Assembly (NCBI GenBank): GCA_024278345.1
Contig: JAJRTK010000002.1
Location: 1-15,128 of the forward strand
Source of the DNA: a bacterium
GTDB lineage: Bacteria; CSSED10-310; JAJRTK01
Direction of reading: 5' to 3'
DNA: 15,128 nucleotides
The notes under the pieces are model-generated. The model was given only the letters and a program-made list of their open reading frames with translations, did not search any database and had not been told where the DNA came from. The position numbers and the translations under genes are program-made. Positions 6,244 to 13,753 of this stretch are shown one piece after another (within the stretch, counting starts at the first letter, position 1; every line of letters starts with the position of its first letter).

Positions 6244-7812
6244 ATGCCCCCAGTCACTCTGGATAGAACCGACAGTGGAGAAGCGGGGCTTCCTCGGCAA
6301 TTCGGGATGTTTCTCGTTTTGGGGTTGTCGCTTTTCGTTGCTTTCGCTTCAGTGGTTCTGAACGAGCTTGTCGTTGCCGCGGGTGTAGGTCTCTTCGTGG
6401 TGGGGGCGTGTCTTCTCCGCCCCGATCTTTTCGTCCTTGGGTTGTTGGCGTACGTCCCGTTTGAAGAGTTTTTGCTCAAATGGGTTCCTCGCTCGGTCTA
6501 TGGCTTGTTTCGATTTGGCCCCGAGTTATTGATCCTGATTCTATTCTCCGTGAAGCTTTCGCAGCGTGTTCTTGGTTCAGGTCGTTGGAAATCGAGCCGC
6601 TTGGATCTTCCGGTCTTTTGCTTTCTTTCCGTGGTTTTCTTGTCCTCGTTGGTGAACGATGTGCCCGCGGTCGTTGCCGTGCTCGGGATGAAGAACCTGC
6701 TTCGGTACTTGGTTCTTGCCTATCTCGTCATGCACATGGGCATAAGCAAGTTATTCGTGCGACGTGTAGTTCACCTGATTCTTGCCGTGGCGGCGATACA
6801 GACAATAATCTGCGTTATTCAATGGATCATTGGGCCGGCGGCGTTCCGTTTTCTCAATCCCCCCGACGTAGTGGTCGGAGGAACGACGATTCGGCGCATG
6901 GCGAACCTCGTGACTTCGGGCGGCAAGGTCACGGGAACGATGGCGCGTTACAACAACCTCGGGGCATTCATGGCTTTCTTTGCGCTCATCGCTGAGGGGC
7001 TGTGGTATCGCACGCGGAATCCTGCATATAAGCGAATTTTGCCCCTCTTGTTTGTCGCGCTCCTCTTATCATTTTCGAGGATGAGTTGGCTGGGGGTTTA
7101 CGGGGGCATCTGTCTCATCCTCTTGCTGGAGGGAAAACAGAAGCTGGTCTTCTATCTCATTGTGCCAGCATTGGCGACGTTGTTTCTGCTCAATCTCACG
7201 AGTCCTGTGGATTGGCGGAAGGGCGAGGGGAGCGACTCACTTCGTGCCCGCTACCTCGGTATGATCAGTAGTGGTTACGTTCAGAAGTCATTGGAGCATG
7301 ACCGCCTCTATGCGTTGTTCGTCACCGCTCCCACGATCCTCGAAAAATACCCTCTGTTTGGAATCGGACCCGGTACGATTGGTTCGGAGGTCACCGGCGG
7401 GGGTACGACCATGAAAGGGATGTACCCGCAGTTCTCTCATGCCCGTTGGCTGGGTTTGCCGGAGGCTCAACTCCAATACACTGGAGACTGTGGGTGGGTC
7501 GCAATACTAGCACAAGTGGGTTTATTGGGTTTTCTGGCCTTCGCGTGGATCATCGTGCGGATGATAGCTGCGGCCTGGACCTGTTTCCGCTGGTCAGACG
7601 ATGCATTTATCAGGGGGCTAGGATTGGGAACCATCGCAGCCCTAAGCGCAGTAGTTTTCCAAAATATGTTTAGCTTTAATTTTACGTACCGTTCCATGAG
7701 TATTTATTTTTGGGTATTCGGAGCCTTTGCGTGCGAGTTGGCCCGGAGTACTGCCGGGGCGCAAAGGAATTCCGAGATGGCCCACGTTTCCCACGAAGTT
7801 ACCGATTTCTGA
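6244..7812 (+). CDS. Wzy-like O-antigen polymerase / O-antigen ligase family protein
   Basis: The 522-residue protein is strongly hydrophobic, with about ten or more membrane segments beginning at residues 21-58. The Wzy_C-type signature is visible: GTMARYNNLGAFMAFF (231-246), a membrane stretch ending LLSFSRMSWLGVYGG (274-288), a long extracytoplasmic loop at about 317-412, and FGIGPGTIG (372-380) within it. Members either join lipid-linked repeat units or ligate glycan to an acceptor. With Wzz upstream and an initiating phosphotransferase downstream, polymerase is the better reading. The ATG has GTGAGG about 11 bases upstream. The last 14 bases overlap the 3' end of the convergent methyltransferase gene. 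Confidence 0.9.
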   Translation: MPPVTLDRTDSGEAGLPRQFGMFLVLGLSLFVAFASVVLNELVVAAGVGLFVVGACLLRPDLFVLGLLAYVPFEEFLLKWVPRSVYGLFRFGPELLILILFSVKLSQRVLGSGRWKSSRLDLPVFCFLSVVFLSSLVNDVPAVVAVLGMKNLLRYLVLAYLVMHMGISKLFVRRVVHLILAVAAIQTIICVIQWIIGPAAFRFLNPPDVVVGGTTIRRMANLVTSGGKVTGTMARYNNLGAFMAFFALIAEGLWYRTRNPAYKRILPLLFVALLLSFSRMSWLGVYGGICLILLLEGKQKLVFYLIVPALATLFLLNLTSPVDWRKGEGSDSLRARYLGMISSGYVQKSLEHDRLYALFVTAPTILEKYPLFGIGPGTIGSEVTGGGTTMKGMYPQFSHARWLGLPEAQLQYTGDCGWVAILAQVGLLGFLAFAWIIVRMIAAAWTCFRWSDDAFIRGLGLGTIAALSAVVFQNMFSFNFTYRSMSIYFWVFGAFACELARSTAGAQRNSEMAHVSHEVTDF

Positions 7813-8491
7813 TTTCAAGGATTCGTTGCTGATCCTGGGCGTCGTCACCAGATTCGTGTCCGAAAGACCGGAGCGTCCCCAAATCGATCACTTGGAGTCC
7901 ATGCGCCGCACAGACGTTTTCGTAGAAGCTCATTGTGCGCCAAACAACCGGGAAGTCCAGCCAGCTTTTAGTTTGCGTGCGACCGATGTTTACATTTGCA
8001 AAAAAGCGGCCGTCTGTTGAGAGGTCTGACTTCACTATACCGAGAGTATCATTCAAAATAGAGTCATTCATGTGCATCAGCACTGAGAAAGCCCAAATGT
8101 AGTCGAAATCCTGTTCGAATGATGCTTGAGCAATATTATCGAAACAGAAAAGTTGTGGATGTTTTTCTGAAACTCCACATTCCAAGGCTTCCAATTGTGC
8201 TTCTTCGATGACTTGCTTTCTTGAGTCAAAACCAAAATAATGTTTTTTCTCCAAATACTCAATGATTGGAATGCCGCCTCTTAAAGTTCCGCACCCAATG
8301 TCCAGCACGTAATGCTGTGGTTTGAGGCCGACGCTCTTGAGGAATCCGATCTGGAAGTTTCTTTTCATTTCCCAGCTTTTTGCGGCGCCGACCATTGAGT
8401 GCCTTCGTTCTGCCTCTGACAGGAACAACTCGTGAATTCGCCGTATCACACTGCTGAGAATTCGTTTTGTCTTCTTTAGGGGTGTATTCAT
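7799..8491 (-). CDS. Class I SAM-dependent methyltransferase
   Basis: The 230-residue protein has motif I as VLDIGCGTLRGG (62-73), an acidic residue after strand 2 in YFGFDSRKQ (D89), and the motif IV/V region DFDYIWAFSVLMHM (128-141) followed by GRFFANVNIG. It should methylate a small molecule or sugar; the substrate cannot be read. In-frame ATGs at 8590 and 8530 lie inside the delta repeat and give an Arg-rich leader, so ATG 8491 is chosen, although no good ribosome binding site is visible. The gene is AT-rich: 8041-8220 is about 39% GC by my count, against about 77% for 14101-14160. This suggests separate acquisition. It converges on wzy with a 14-bp overlap. Confidence 0.88.
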   Translation of the reverse strand: MNTPLKKTKRILSSVIRRIHELFLSEAERRHSMVGAAKSWEMKRNFQIGFLKSVGLKPQHYVLDIGCGTLRGGIPIIEYLEKKHYFGFDSRKQVIEEAQLEALECGVSEKHPQLFCFDNIAQASFEQDFDYIWAFSVLMHMNDSILNDTLGIVKSDLSTDGRFFANVNIGRTQTKSWLDFPVVWRTMSFYENVCAAHGLQVIDLGTLRSFGHESGDDAQDQQRILEIRNR

Positions 8492-8514
8492 GAATCTGAT
8501 ACTACCATAATTCT

Positions 8515-8728
8515 GGCCAGGAACTTTCATCAAAAGCTTGCTGCGGCGTCTGACCCATTGTCTCCAGCGGCGTCTTCGTCGGTCGGACATCTGGAGGCGA
8601 AATGCGGGACTACGGCGACCGTGTCCGCCTGTTCACCTTTGGTGTATCTCCGCTGCGCTCCAGTTCTCATCCTTGGTGGAAACGCCCGCAGACTGCCTCG
8701 CGACGATCCTTGATGAGAGTTCCGGGTC
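8515..8728 (-). mobile_element. Delta element with inverted ends
   Basis: This 214-base stretch has imperfect inverted ends. The left end is GGCCAGGAACTTTCATCAA (8515-8533). The reverse complement of the right end (8710-8728) is GACCCGGAACTCTCATCAA, matching 15 of 19 positions. Its left part is repeated at 4524-4653. I find no convincing target duplication in the flanks. The interior lacks the A-rich leader and ordered hairpins of the alpha and beta groups. It covers the false N-terminal extension of the methyltransferase frame. The gamma target duplication begins one base after its right end. Mobility is inferred only from the ends and the second copy. Confidence 0.5.
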
Positions 8729-8738
8729 TGAGGGTGAA

Positions 8739-8893
8739 GGGACCTATTCAGATCCAGTTGACAACACCACCGCTGGGGCGGGCCTCCTTCCCGGCTCCGT
8801 GCAGCCCGGAGGGCGCTACACCGGCAAGATGCCGGTGCCACCGTTTCGGCGAAGAAAATTGTAAAGCAAAAACACGATAATTTGATAGGTCCC
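8739..8893 (-). mobile_element. Gamma element, complete copy with 8-bp target duplication
   Basis: This element of about 155 bp has GGGACCTATTCAGATCC at its left end. The reverse complement of its right end is GGGACCTATCAAATTATC: nine exact positions, then imperfect. GAGGGTGA occurs exactly at 8730-8737 and 8894-8901 and is read as the target-site duplication, with one extra A at 8738. The interior has GCCC-GGA-GGGC (about 8805-8815) and CACCGGCA-AGA-TGCCGGTG (about 8820-8838). The body repeats bases 1-142 in the opposite orientation. It lacks the alpha/beta core, so it is a separate group that shares only the duplication length and hairpin style. Confidence 0.8.
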
Positions 8894-8965
8894 GAGGGTG
8901 AGTAATCGCTCGGCCAGCCGAATGTTACGTTGTAGCCTCGCTGCCGGAATTTGTTTCGCTGAGTC

Positions 8966-9162
8966 GGCTTGGTCCATCGTTTCGGCCACCCAGTGAATTA
9001 CGGGCCTGGCGCCCAGGCCTCCGGCCCCGGACCCCGGCGGAGGCTCCGCCTCCGGACCTTCGCCAGGAGCGCTGCTCCTGGACCTCGCCAGGAAGCTAGC
9101 TCCCTGGACCCCTCTTTGTACGCGACGCGTTTTTCGAGAGGGTGGCCGAAACGATGGACGAG
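8966..9162 (-). mobile_element. Beta element copy 1 (MITE-like) with 8-bp target duplication
   Basis: This 197-bp element has a perfect 20-bp inverted repeat, GTCCATCGTTTCGGCCACCC, at 8972-8991 and, inverted, 9140-9159. The outermost bases are less regular. GCTGAGTC is repeated exactly at 8958-8965 and 9163-9170. The left 26 bases align without gaps with the left end of beta copy 2, supporting the boundary. Read on the minus strand, the interior has CGAAAAACGCGTCGCG, TACAAAGA, GGGTCCAGGGA and hairpins at 9063-9081, 9038-9054 and 9003-9019. This is the same order as beta copy 2 read on the plus strand. The right end is 2-3 bases shorter than expected, so that edge is approximate. Confidence 0.82.
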
Positions 9163-9492
9163 GCTGAGTCTAACAGCTTCCGGTATTCCTTCGGAATGCT
9201 TTGCCTCGGGCATCAAGATCCGCTTCGCTCCTTTCTTTTGGGGGCGATTTGACACGAATTGCGCCACGCCAACGGATGGATGAGGGAAACTTGTCAAGTT
9301 TCATGATGCAGGGGAGATCGCCATCTGCTCGTAGAGTGTAGGATTGTGGGTCTGATATTTCAAACTCAAGGTCCGAGAAGACGCAGGGTCGTAGGTGGAG
9401 GACAAATAGGGCTGGAGAAGTGGGAAAGGTCGGCCATTTTGAAATCTTTTGTCCGGTAAGGAGGTTTTTTTGCGGGAGAGGCGGCATTGGAG
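9163..9492. other. Spacer without a convincing gene
   Basis: In these 330 bases I find no recognisable gene, RNA or terminator. A strong ribosome-binding-like site TAAGGAGGT lies at 9457-9465. The TTG at 9470 after it opens only an 8-codon frame, whose TGA overlaps the ATG of the small ORF at 9493. Minus-strand frames here run into beta copy 1 and show no family I know. Confidence 0.45.
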
Positions 9493-9789
9493 ATGAGACC
9501 GAAAAAGCTGCTAGCGTTCAGGGCGCGGTTGGCACTGGCCGCAATGCAGTTTCCCCAGTTTTTTTTGGGCACGTATTGCACCCGCGTGGGTGCTGGCCGT
9601 CGTGTGCCCGATGCTCCTCCATCCCGTTGCCTTGAAATCGAGGTACAGCAAGGGGCTGAAAGGATAGCTGCTCATGGGCGGGAAAGCTTGACAATTGTAG
9701 CTGCCTTCGGTAATTGCAAGAGGCTGATGGCGTCTGCTCCGATGGGCAGAGCCTTGAACCGCTGTTTGACAGGGTGTTCCATCAAATAG
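9493..9789 (+). CDS. Possible small protein upstream of the phosphotransferase
   Basis: A 98-codon frame starts at ATG 9493 and ends with TAG at 9787-9789. That TAG overlaps the AGGAGG ribosome binding site of the next gene, an arrangement that fits translational coupling. The N-terminus, MRPKKLLAFRARLALAAM, is basic then hydrophobic, like a weak signal or anchor. The rest is Arg- and Ala-rich with several Cys and matches no family I recognise. A TTGACA at 9688-9693 lies within the frame and might instead be part of a promoter. It may be a real small gene, a relic or chance. Confidence 0.25.
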   Translation: MRPKKLLAFRARLALAAMQFPQFFLGTYCTRVGAGRRVPDAPPSRCLEIEVQQGAERIAAHGRESLTIVAAFGNCKRLMASAPMGRALNRCLTGCSIK

Positions 9790-9793
9790 GAGG
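9788..9793 (+). promoter_or_regulatory. Ribosome binding site for the phosphotransferase
   Basis: AGGAGG sits five bases before GTG 9799, an ideal sequence and spacing. It decides in favour of the GTG start over internal ATGs, and so for a long cytoplasmic N-terminus. It overlaps the TAG of the small ORF at 9493-9789. Confidence 0.85.
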
Positions 9794-9798
9794 CACAA

Positions 9799-11538
9799 GT
9801 GTCTGGCCCTGCAAAGAAATTGGATATTGAGCCGAAAGGTGACCAAGATCTTTGCAGCGGTGATAAGGTCATACGGATTCAGGCTGAAGGAGGCCAGATA
9901 TCGCCGGCAGATCGGGGTGGCAGCGCTCATCAGAGACCCAAGCTGATTCTCCTTTCTCCTCATCGTGGATCTCTTGGTATTCTTAGAAAAGTCGCAAGGG
10001 AAACCCGAGATCGAGTTTTGGGCAAAGTAATTCGCGATACGATGGAACACGTGACGGAGCCTCAAAGCGAGGAAACCCGACAGCTCGTTGGTCGAAGCCT
10101 AAGGCTTCTCCGAACGGGTCTGCTTTCGGTGGACGTCCTTCTTGTTGTCTTGTCGTTGGCTGGTGCGTTTTGGCTTCGCGTTTTTACGAGGTTTTTGGAC
10201 CGTGCCAAGGACGTCCACGTTGGCCCGAGCCATTTTTGGATTCTGGCAGGTTTCACGATCCTTATCCTTTACCTTTACACGATGCACGGCCTGTATCGCG
10301 CCAGCAACCTTTCCCGCCGCTACTACCAGGCCGTTTCGATCTTCAAAAGCGTGAGCCTGGCGGCTGCGATTCTCCTGACCATCACTTATTTGACGAAGAC
10401 CCGTGCTTTCGTGGAACGGCGTGCGATCATCGTGCTTTCGTGGGGATTGCTCATCTCCACTGAATGCCTGGTTCGTTGCTATCTCGTCCAGCCGTTGGTT
10501 CGGCGATTTCTCAAGCCTCTCCGGGTTCTCGTTCTTGGTGTGGGCGATTGCGCACGGCGGATCGCTAGCCGGTTCACGACGATGGTGTCCCCCGAAAGCT
10601 TCGAGCTTGTCGGCTTGCTGGCGACATCTGATGGCTCGAGGGCGGATTCGGTTCACGGGGTTCCCGTGCTAGGGGGGCTGGAAAACCTGCGGGAAATCGT
10701 CGAGCGCTATGGTATTGACGAAGTCTTCATCGCGGATCTCTCTCTGGAGCCGGAGGGCACCCTGGAGATGATCTCTTTGTGCCGCGGGATGGACGTGGGG
10801 ATCAGGGTTGCGAGCGGCTTGTTCGAGCCCATCTTGCCGCAGATTGAGGCCGAAACGCTGGACACTATTCCCCTGGTTCGGTTGCGGCGTCGGCCTTTTG
10901 TGCGGGTTGCTGCTGTTGCCAAAAGGATCCTTGACCTCTTGGGGGCAGGCATTGGACTTTTCTTGACGTCTCCCCTGTTCTTGCTGTTTGCCATTTGGAT
11001 TAAGCTCAGTTCAAAAGGGCCGGTTTTCTTCGTTCAGGAACGGGTTGGACAGCGCGGCGCCCCTTTCAACATGCTGAAGTTCCGAACGATGAAGGCCAAT
11101 GCCGACAGTTCGGTCCATCGCGACTATGCATCACGGTTTATTAATGGTGACGATGTTGCCCAGACTTGTGTCCGCACGAAAAGCAAGGTCAACAAGTTGG
11201 TCCACGACGACCGCGTGACTCGCGTCGGTCGGTTTCTCCGGCGTTTTTCCCTGGATGAGCTTCCCCAGCTCATCAATGTTCTCAAGGGGGAGATGAGCCT
11301 TGTCGGACCGCGACCTCCAATCGACTACGAAGTTGAATTGTACCGGGATTGGCACAAGAAGAGACTGGACGTTGTGCCAGGTCTGACGGGACTCTGGCAA
11401 GTGAGTGGCCGCAACCGTCTTTCTTTCCAGGAGATGGTTCTTCTCGATCTCTATTACGCTGAGAATTGGTCCGTAGCGATGGATCTGAAGATACTCCTTC
11501 GCACGATACCGGCCGTCTTCGACAAGGCGACCTACTGA
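9799..11538 (+). CDS. Exopolysaccharide polyprenyl glycosylphosphotransferase (initiating enzyme)
   Basis: The 579-residue inner-membrane enzyme should transfer a sugar-1-phosphate from a nucleotide sugar to undecaprenyl phosphate, the first step of repeat-unit assembly. It has about four membrane segments at 105-235 and a Rossmann-like domain from [16 protein letters not shown] (241-256). The catalytic domain starts at about 371 with a membrane-entering helix (377-401). Visible motifs are [39 protein letters not shown] (484-503) with D486 and E487, and [12 protein letters not shown] (527-538). This is the WbaP/WcaJ (PF02397) family. The roughly 100 residues before the first membrane segment are longer than usual and of unknown role. 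The sugar cannot be assigned. Confidence 0.95.
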   Translation: MSGPAKKLDIEPKGDQDLCSGDKVIRIQAEGGQISPADRGGSAHQRPKLILLSPHRGSLGILRKVARETRDRVLGKVIRDTMEHVTEPQSEETRQLVGRSLRLLRTGLLSVDVLLVVLSLAGAFWLRVFTRFLDRAKDVHVGPSHFWILAGFTILILYLYTMHGLYRASNLSRRYYQAVSIFKSVSLAAAILLTITYLTKTRAFVERRAIIVLSWGLLISTECLVRCYLVQPLVRRFLKPLRVLVLGVGDCARRIASRFTTMVSPESFELVGLLATSDGSRADSVHGVPVLGGLENLREIVERYGIDEVFIADLSLEPEGTLEMISLCRGMDVGIRVASGLFEPILPQIEAETLDTIPLVRLRRRPFVRVAAVAKRILDLLGAGIGLFLTSPLFLLFAIWIKLSSKGPVFFVQERVGQRGAPFNMLKFRTMKANADSSVHRDYASRFINGDDVAQTCVRTKSKVNKLVHDDRVTRVGRFLRRFSLDELPQLINVLKGEMSLVGPRPPIDYEVELYRDWHKKRLDVVPGLTGLWQVSGRNRLSFQEMVLLDLYYAENWSVAMDLKILLRTIPAVFDKATY

Positions 11539-11773
11539 AGAATCGAGCGGCGGGATGCCCCAAGGGCACATTTGCTCTCGACCGCATTTTCCTCTTGGGT
11601 TGGGTTCCGCAACCGTCGGCGTCCATCCGGTCGCCGCCGTTTGCCCTTCATCCCCCTTGGTCCTGCTGATGAAATCCCACAAATGAACCACGGTCGATAT
11701 GGTGTCCCATGGACCCTTAGGAGTCGAGAAGGGGCTTTGTAGGGATTGCCCAGATGGGAAAAACTTGGAGTTC
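11539..11773. other. Convergent spacer between phosphotransferase and aminotransferase
   Basis: The two flanking genes end facing each other across these 235 bases. No hairpin followed by a T-run is obvious, so no terminator is called. Frames on both strands are extensions or shadows. I see no repeat element here. Confidence 0.5.
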
Positions 11774-12880
11774 CTAGGCGGTGAGGAGAGTCCGGAGCTG
11801 CCCCGTAACGAATGCGATCTGTTGTTTCGTTAATTCGGGGTAGAGCGGCAGACTGAGGACCCGCCTGCACGACGCTTCGGTGACCGGGAATTCACCTTCG
11901 GAGTAGCCCAGATAGCGGAAAGCGGGTTGCAAGTGAAGTGGGAGCGCGTAGTGAATACCAGTGCCAATGCCCAGTGCTTCCAGTTTTCCGTGAATCTGAT
12001 CCCGGTTGTCGAGTTCGATGACCATGACGTGGTGGACCGATTCGCAGTCGTTCGAGGTCCGCAAGAGCTGAATTTCGGGCAGATCAGCCAGGAGTCGCTG
12101 ATACAGAGCAACGTGTCTTCTCCGATACCGGTTCCACTGGTCCAGGTGAGGCAATTTGTCCCGCAAGATCGCCGCCTGGATTTCGTCCATCCGATGGTTG
12201 AAACCGCGTTGGACGTGGAGGTACTTGCTGGAACGTCCGCAATCCCGGAGCAAGCGGACCTGTTGCGCAAGTTCGGCGTCGTTGGTGGTTACGCAACCGG
12301 CTTCGCCGTAGGCACCGAGGTTCTTGCTCGGGTAGAAGCTGAAGATGGCCATCTTCCCGAGTCCACCCACGCGTTTACCACGGTACCGGGCTCCATGGGC
12401 TTGTGCCGCATCTTCGAGAACCGGCAAATCGTGCCGATGGGCGATTTCCAGGATGGGGTTCATATCCGCTGGATGCCCGTAGAGATGCACGGGAAGGAGT
12501 ACCCGGGTCTTCGCGGTGATGGCATCTTCCAAAGCCGCCGGATCCATGGTTTTTGTGGCCGGATCGACATCGACGAAGACCGGAGTCGCGCCGACGCTGG
12601 CAATGGCTTCTCCCGTGGCATAGAAGGTGTCCGGAACCGTGATCACCTCCGAGCCGGTTTCCACCCCGAGGGCAATCAAGGAGAGCCGGAGAGCATCGGT
12701 TCCGTTGGATACGCAAACCGCATGCTCAACCTCGCAATAAGAGGCAAATTCCTCCTCAAAACTCCTGGTCTCCGGGCCAAGAACAAAGATTGTACTTTCC
12801 ACCACCCGCCGAATCGCAGCATCGATTTCGCTTGCCATCGTGAGATATTGAGCCTTCAAGTTGACAAGTGGGATGTTCAC
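11774..12880 (-). CDS. DegT/DnrJ/EryC1/StrS-family sugar aminotransferase
   Basis: The 368-residue PLP enzyme should aminate a nucleotide-linked keto-sugar to give an amino sugar for the glycan. Numbered from GTG 12880: NGTDALRLSL (59-68) in the cofactor region, LEDAAQAHGA (155-164) with D157 facing the PLP ring nitrogen, and FSFYPSKNLGAYGEAG (180-195), where K186 is the predicted Schiff-base lysine. C-terminal substrate-site motifs such as GFNHRMDEIQAAIL and GIGTGIHYALPLHLQPAF are present. The start is placed at GTG 12880 because GAGG lies 9 bases upstream. A TTG at 12895 would add five residues. It may make a 3-amino-dideoxyhexose, as FdtB/QdtB relatives do, but this is uncertain. It stands alone on the minus strand. 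Confidence 0.94.
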   Translation of the reverse strand: MNIPLVNLKAQYLTMASEIDAAIRRVVESTIFVLGPETRSFEEEFASYCEVEHAVCVSNGTDALRLSLIALGVETGSEVITVPDTFYATGEAIASVGATPVFVDVDPATKTMDPAALEDAITAKTRVLLPVHLYGHPADMNPILEIAHRHDLPVLEDAAQAHGARYRGKRVGGLGKMAIFSFYPSKNLGAYGEAGCVTTNDAELAQQVRLLRDCGRSSKYLHVQRGFNHRMDEIQAAILRDKLPHLDQWNRYRRRHVALYQRLLADLPEIQLLRTSNDCESVHHVMVIELDNRDQIHGKLEALGIGTGIHYALPLHLQPAFRYLGYSEGEFPVTEASCRRVLSLPLYPELTKQQIAFVTGQLRTLLTA

Positions 12881-12916
12881 GGGTGTGTTCCTCAAAAGGG
12901 GGTTGTGTTCTGTGAG

Positions 12917-13636
12917 TCAAGCAACCCTGGGACTTTGGGATGTTTGCCCAGAAAAGTCGTCATGGGGGCAACCCAGTGGGAATCCAGTAGATTCGAGAAG
13001 TCGCATTCTCAAGGTCGATAGGCTCTGCTGAGCCCCATGGGAGGCCATCACCACTCGGTCGAGGTGGCTGAGGCGCAGAAACTGGTTCAACGGTCGGATT
13101 CCCGCCTGACTCATCCGCCCGAAGCATAACTGGGCGGCTACTACGAGCTGATGGACGAAAGCGAGGCCTCGGTCATGGTACCGGCCACCCGAAAAAAGCG
13201 CGCAGCGCACAAAGATGTGGGTCCAGGGATCTGGCTCCCTGGCGTGGGTCTGGGAGCGGCGCTCCCAGCGGAGGTGCCGGAACCGGAGCGGAGCGTAAGC
13301 GCAGCGGAGATAATCGCCGTAGGCGATATCCGGAGCCTCCGCCGGGTTCCAGGGCTGGAAGCCCCGGGGCGGCGTCTGAAATCTGAACCGTGGCCGGTAC
13401 CATGACCGAGGCCGAAAGCGATTCCCTGAGGACTTTCGAGGAAATCGGCCAATCGGGCCGCTGTCCAGCGACTGCTTGTGTGCTTGCCAGTGTTGCAGGG
13501 TGGTTCGGGCTACGCTCGTTTCTCGTTTGAACTGGCGCATGGGAAGTGCCTTGTCTTCGGGCGGACTCCAACTGGATGAGCTTTGCCGCAGCCTTCTTGC
13601 GAGCAACGCCATTGCCTCCCCCGGCTCCACTTTCAA
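12917..13636 (-). pseudogene. DUF6399-like (transposase-like) gene fragment, interrupted
   Basis: Read from 13636, the N-terminal part (RQFKRETSVARTTLQHWQAH, then LDSGPI) resembles the start of proteins I recall as DUF6399, which look transposase-like. A one-base shift near 13449 leads to ADFLESPQGIAF. There the frame is broken by beta copy 2 (13165-13413). Beyond it FVHQLVVAAQLCFGRMSQAG continues, then LNQFLRLSHLDRVVMASHGA. Removing the element and one target copy joins these as ESPQGIAFVHQLVVAAQL. Similarity seems to end near 12989, so most of the normally much longer protein is missing. The gene is dead by insertion, frameshift and truncation. Family assignment rests on remembered sequence pattern. 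Confidence 0.7.
13165..13413 (+). mobile_element. Beta element copy 2 (MITE-like) inserted in a gene
   Basis: This 249-bp element has perfect 24-bp inverted ends at 13165-13188 (beginning GGCCTCGGTCATGGTACCGG) and 13390-13413. GAAAGCGA is repeated exactly at 13157-13164 and 13414-13421. It splits the DUF6399-like reading frame, and excising it with one duplicate restores the coding sequence, which proves insertion. The interior starts GAAAAAAGCGCGCAGCGCAC, then AAAGATGTGGGTCCAGGGA. Hairpins follow at 13223-13242 (TCCCTGG stem), CTGGGAGC-GGC-GCTCCCAG (13250-13268) and ATCGCC-GTA-GGCGAT (13313-13327). No protein is encoded. Confidence 0.92.
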
Positions 13637-13753
13637 CTCATCCTCTTCTCTTTCGCTGGGATAGGTGGATCAAACGATGAACAAGGCCCAATTCTGCATA
13701 GCTGTTTCGGTTTCTGCAAGTCCATCCCCATGCCAAGCTGATCTTCCCGGCCC

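Noticed and set aside
8492-8590. N-terminal extension of the methyltransferase to ATG 8590 or 8530
   Set aside because: The extra 33 residues are Arg-rich, lie in the delta repeat, and resemble the translation of the other delta copy, so they are repeat sequence and not protein.
1-8893. Composite transposon bounded by the two gamma copies
   Set aside because: The copy at 8739-8893 has its own 8-bp duplicates on both sides, so each copy inserted alone, and no transposase lies between them.
9688-9716. Sigma-70 promoter with TTGACA at 9688
   Set aside because: The -35 box is perfect, but the hexamer 17 bases later (TAATTG) is a poor -10 box and no better one is nearby.
143-13413. CRISPR array or integron attC sites
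   Set aside because: The repeats are widely dispersed, long, lack regular spacers, and have 8-bp target duplications; no cas gene or integrase is present.
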